Positions 62,580-64,000 of a DNA stretch of 64,000 bases are shown here, piece after piece (position 1 is the stretch's first letter; each line of letters opens with the position of its first letter). This stretch comes from Anaerovibrio slackiae. Its GTDB lineage: Bacteria; Bacillota; Negativicutes; Selenomonadales; Selenomonadaceae. Made by a program: the position numbers and the translations under genes. Under the pieces are notes generated by a model. That model was not told the origin of the DNA, searched no databases, and saw only the letters and a list, made by a program, of their open reading frames with translations. The stretch lies in assembly GCF_009695585.1 (NCBI RefSeq), contig NZ_VUNR01000006.1:1-64000 (forward strand), read 5' to 3'.

Positions 62580-62933
62580 AGTGCAGGGGAGCTGTCAGAA
62601 AAACATCAGCATATATTCCAATGGGCGGTCACTTTTTTACATTGTTGTGTATAAACCTACTTACGGTCAGACCTTTTTATAGAGCCTCAGGGCAGTACCA
62701 TCGCAGGCACGCTCGCGCTACTATCCACGCCTAGCGGATGCTAAGCTCTCGCTTCGCCTTACGGCTCGCGACTCGCTAAGCACCGAGGCGCGTCTCAGTG
62801 CCGTGCGAATGGTACATGCCCTGATACTCTTTAAGAGGTCTGACACAAAATTTTCACAGATCTGCTTATAAAGTCAACCGCCCATTAAATTATCTGCTAA
62901 GAGTTACAATCTTGCGACAGCTCCCCACTCACT
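62580..62933. repeat. Palindromic element B
   Basis: Arms of about 120 bp pair with interruptions: GGGGAGCTGTC near 62586 and its complement near 62913; AATGGGCGGT near 62630 and near 62877; GTCAGACCT near 62667 and near 62838; CAGGGCA…GTACCAT near 62689 and near 62811. The GC-rich core is at about 62701-62810 and is a diverged copy of the core in element A. Confidence 0.85.
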
Positions 62934-62956
62934 TCTCAGCAAGTCCTTATATTTTG

Positions 62957-63275
62957 CCGTAGCAACATGATGATGCCTTACGAGCAAGCCTGAAAAGAGG
63001 GGACTAGGAGCTGGCGCAACCTGCAACTGCCAACCGCCGTATAAAATATAGTGCCATTAAGCAATTATATTGACTTGCAATACAATTAATTACCAACAAC
63101 CATACAAAATATAGGGGCTAGTAATTGACAAAATTTACAACTGCTGATGTTTATGCAACCAACTCTGCTGGTAATAGCAGATTGCCTTGCATAGTAGTTG
63201 GCAGTAGCAGGTCTCGTCAGCCTCCCCGCTCCCCCTTTTCAGGCTTGCTCGTAAAGTAGGATTAGTTGCTACAGC
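62957..63275. repeat. Palindromic element C
   Basis: Left arm 62957-63035 and right arm 63190-63275. They share GTAGCAAC, a 20-bp perfect block starting TACGAGCAAGCCTGAAAAG, then ACCTGC and ACTGCCAAC in the same order. The loop of about 150 bp is AT-rich, with two TA(C/T)AAAATATAG direct repeats, and lacks the GC-rich core. Confidence 0.85.
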
Positions 63276-63307
63276 TTCATACTAATTGGGGTGAGTTGAA
63301 TTATTCT

Positions 63308-63668
63308 GTTGTATCTGTTCAGACACAAAGAGGGACAGGTGCGGCATGTACCCAAAGAAAACCTTGAGTGCAGCCTCGCTTCTTAGCGAGTGCGAGCGTA
63401 AGCGACGCAGGAGCTTAGAAGCGCGAGGCGCAGGGGATGACGAAACCCTATTGACATGAATTAGTTTCGAGGATAAATCCTTGTATGCTAGGCGGAGGAA
63501 GAAGGCATGGTGGTTCCATGCCGACCGACGACAACAACGCAGACAAGGATTTAGACCGAAAATAATCATGGAAATAGGGTTTTGTCACCCCTCCGAGCGA
63601 GAGCGAGTTTTCTATGGGTACTGCCGCTACCTGTCCCTTTCCAATGTCTGAACAGAGTCCACGAAGTA
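63308..63668. repeat. Palindromic element D with nested inner hairpin
   Basis: Outer arms near 63313-63354 and 63614-63655 share TCTGTTCAGACA, GGGACAGGT and GTACCC. Inside is the GC-rich core (63355-63437) almost identical to element A, interrupted by an inner palindrome (63433-63490 with 63536-63592; shared AAACCCTATT and TAAATCCTTGT) that ends in a perfect GGCATGG-TGGTT-CCATGCC hairpin. Confidence 0.85.
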
Positions 63669-63729
63669 TCAAATTACGTCAGTCAGTATATGCACGAAGT
63701 AACGATCAACCACTACGACAAACTGAAAT

Positions 63730-64000
63730 TTAAAATAATGATAACTGCCCCTCTTTTTCCTCTGCAGGATTTTTCACAATTTTCAAATGCTCCGCCTTGC
63801 GCCTGGTGATTTTTTCATCTCCCCGCAGCTCACCTGATAAAATAGTGGAACACGGATTGTGCAGGGCGGCACATGCCTCCACCATTTTGGCATTGAAATT
63901 TGCATAGCAGTATGCACACAGGTGGCGGCAGGTATTGTACTGCCCTATATCCACGCTCTGCACACAGCCGCACTCCTGGCGCTGGTTGGCATCCTTGCCA
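63730..64000 (-). CDS. DUF1848-type protein, C-terminal fragment (runs off the right edge)
   Basis: The frame is open to the window end. About 90 residues are visible: the start of this part reads …[20 protein letters not shown], then [12 protein letters not shown], with clustered cysteines, the ending of DUF1848 proteins, which are thought to be radical-SAM-like or iron-sulfur. GTG at 63961 is an internal codon, not the start. The C-terminus is basic, then ends in GQLSLF. Confidence 0.75.
   Translation of the reverse strand, partial: GKDANQRQECGCVQSVDIGQYNTCRHLCAYCYANFNAKMVEACAALHNPCSTILSGELRGDEKITRRKAEHLKIVKNPAEEKEGQLSLF

Larger units (their letters stand above)
62524..63725. repeat. 1.2-kb gene-free region of nested palindromes bounded by 31-bp inverted repeats
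   Basis: The outer arms 62524-62554 and 63695-63725 match at 30 of 31 positions in opposite orientation (core GATCGTTACTTCG). Between them lie three large palindromes (B, C, D below) and no convincing coding sequence on either strand. It could be a composite of non-autonomous mobile elements, or the DNA for a very large structured RNA. Confidence 0.85.

Noticed and set aside
62440-63730. Small proteins encoded within the palindromic region
   Set aside because: Frames of 70-95 codons exist but they span repeat arms, lack ribosome binding sites and have repeat-derived composition.

Overview
The window is 64 kb of chromosome from a strictly bacterial, moderately GC-rich organism, most likely a diderm Firmicute of the Negativicutes (Selenomonadaceae-like). 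This rests on the 5' end of a 16S rRNA gene at the left edge, a single-chain pyruvate:ferredoxin oxidoreductase, the def-fmt-DUF116-rsmB-rlmN-FHA-FHA-stp-SEDS-PBP-PASTA kinase-rsgA-rpe gene order, and a type IV pilus operon. Species cannot be fixed from the sequence alone. Nearly all genes lie on the minus strand; the plus-strand exceptions are a DASS transporter, metY and a pair of WYL proteins.

Layout. 1-741: start of a 16S gene with tandem promoters, reading leftward. 750-8924: type IV pilus / competence-like operon (pilB, pilT, pilC, major pilin, prepilin peptidase, four small pilin-like proteins, PilN-like, PilO-like), headed by a promoter and a (TA)n tract. 9031-10820: divergent DASS-family anion transporter with its own leader. 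10914-13409: an orphan 84-residue protein, a threonine-aldolase-like enzyme and a TetR regulator. 13480-19288: cytochrome bd oxidase and its assembly ABC transporter (cydA-B-D-C). 19459-32593: accessory AAA/PD-(D/E)XK protein, mutS2, a U32 peptidase-like protein, DEAD-box helicase, ABC-F protein, secreted glucosaminidase, LPG-synthase-like membrane protein and a ChbG/HpnK deacetylase. 32647-47566: folE2 and queC (queuosine precursor synthesis), then a long housekeeping stretch joining ribosome/translation maturation to Ser/Thr phosphorylation and septal/side-wall peptidoglycan synthesis. 47633-53082: nifJ and the divergent metY.

53086-64000 is accessory. It starts with the scar of a deleted MerR/carboxymuconolactone-decarboxylase pair. 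Then comes a candidate uncharacterised system: a coiled-coil protein and a 1479-residue SF1 helicase with a RelE-like segment, divergent from two tandem WYL-domain proteins. This is followed by an Rpn-type nuclease and a 1.2-kb gene-free region built almost entirely of long nested inverted repeats. One GC-rich core from this region recurs near 33.5 kb between queC and folE2. The helicase/WYL locus and the palindromic element family are the two most interesting signals.

Several genes also carry short in-frame tandem repeats (cydD, cydC, U32, helicase, the rsmB/rlmN junction). This suggests that replication slippage is common in this genome.
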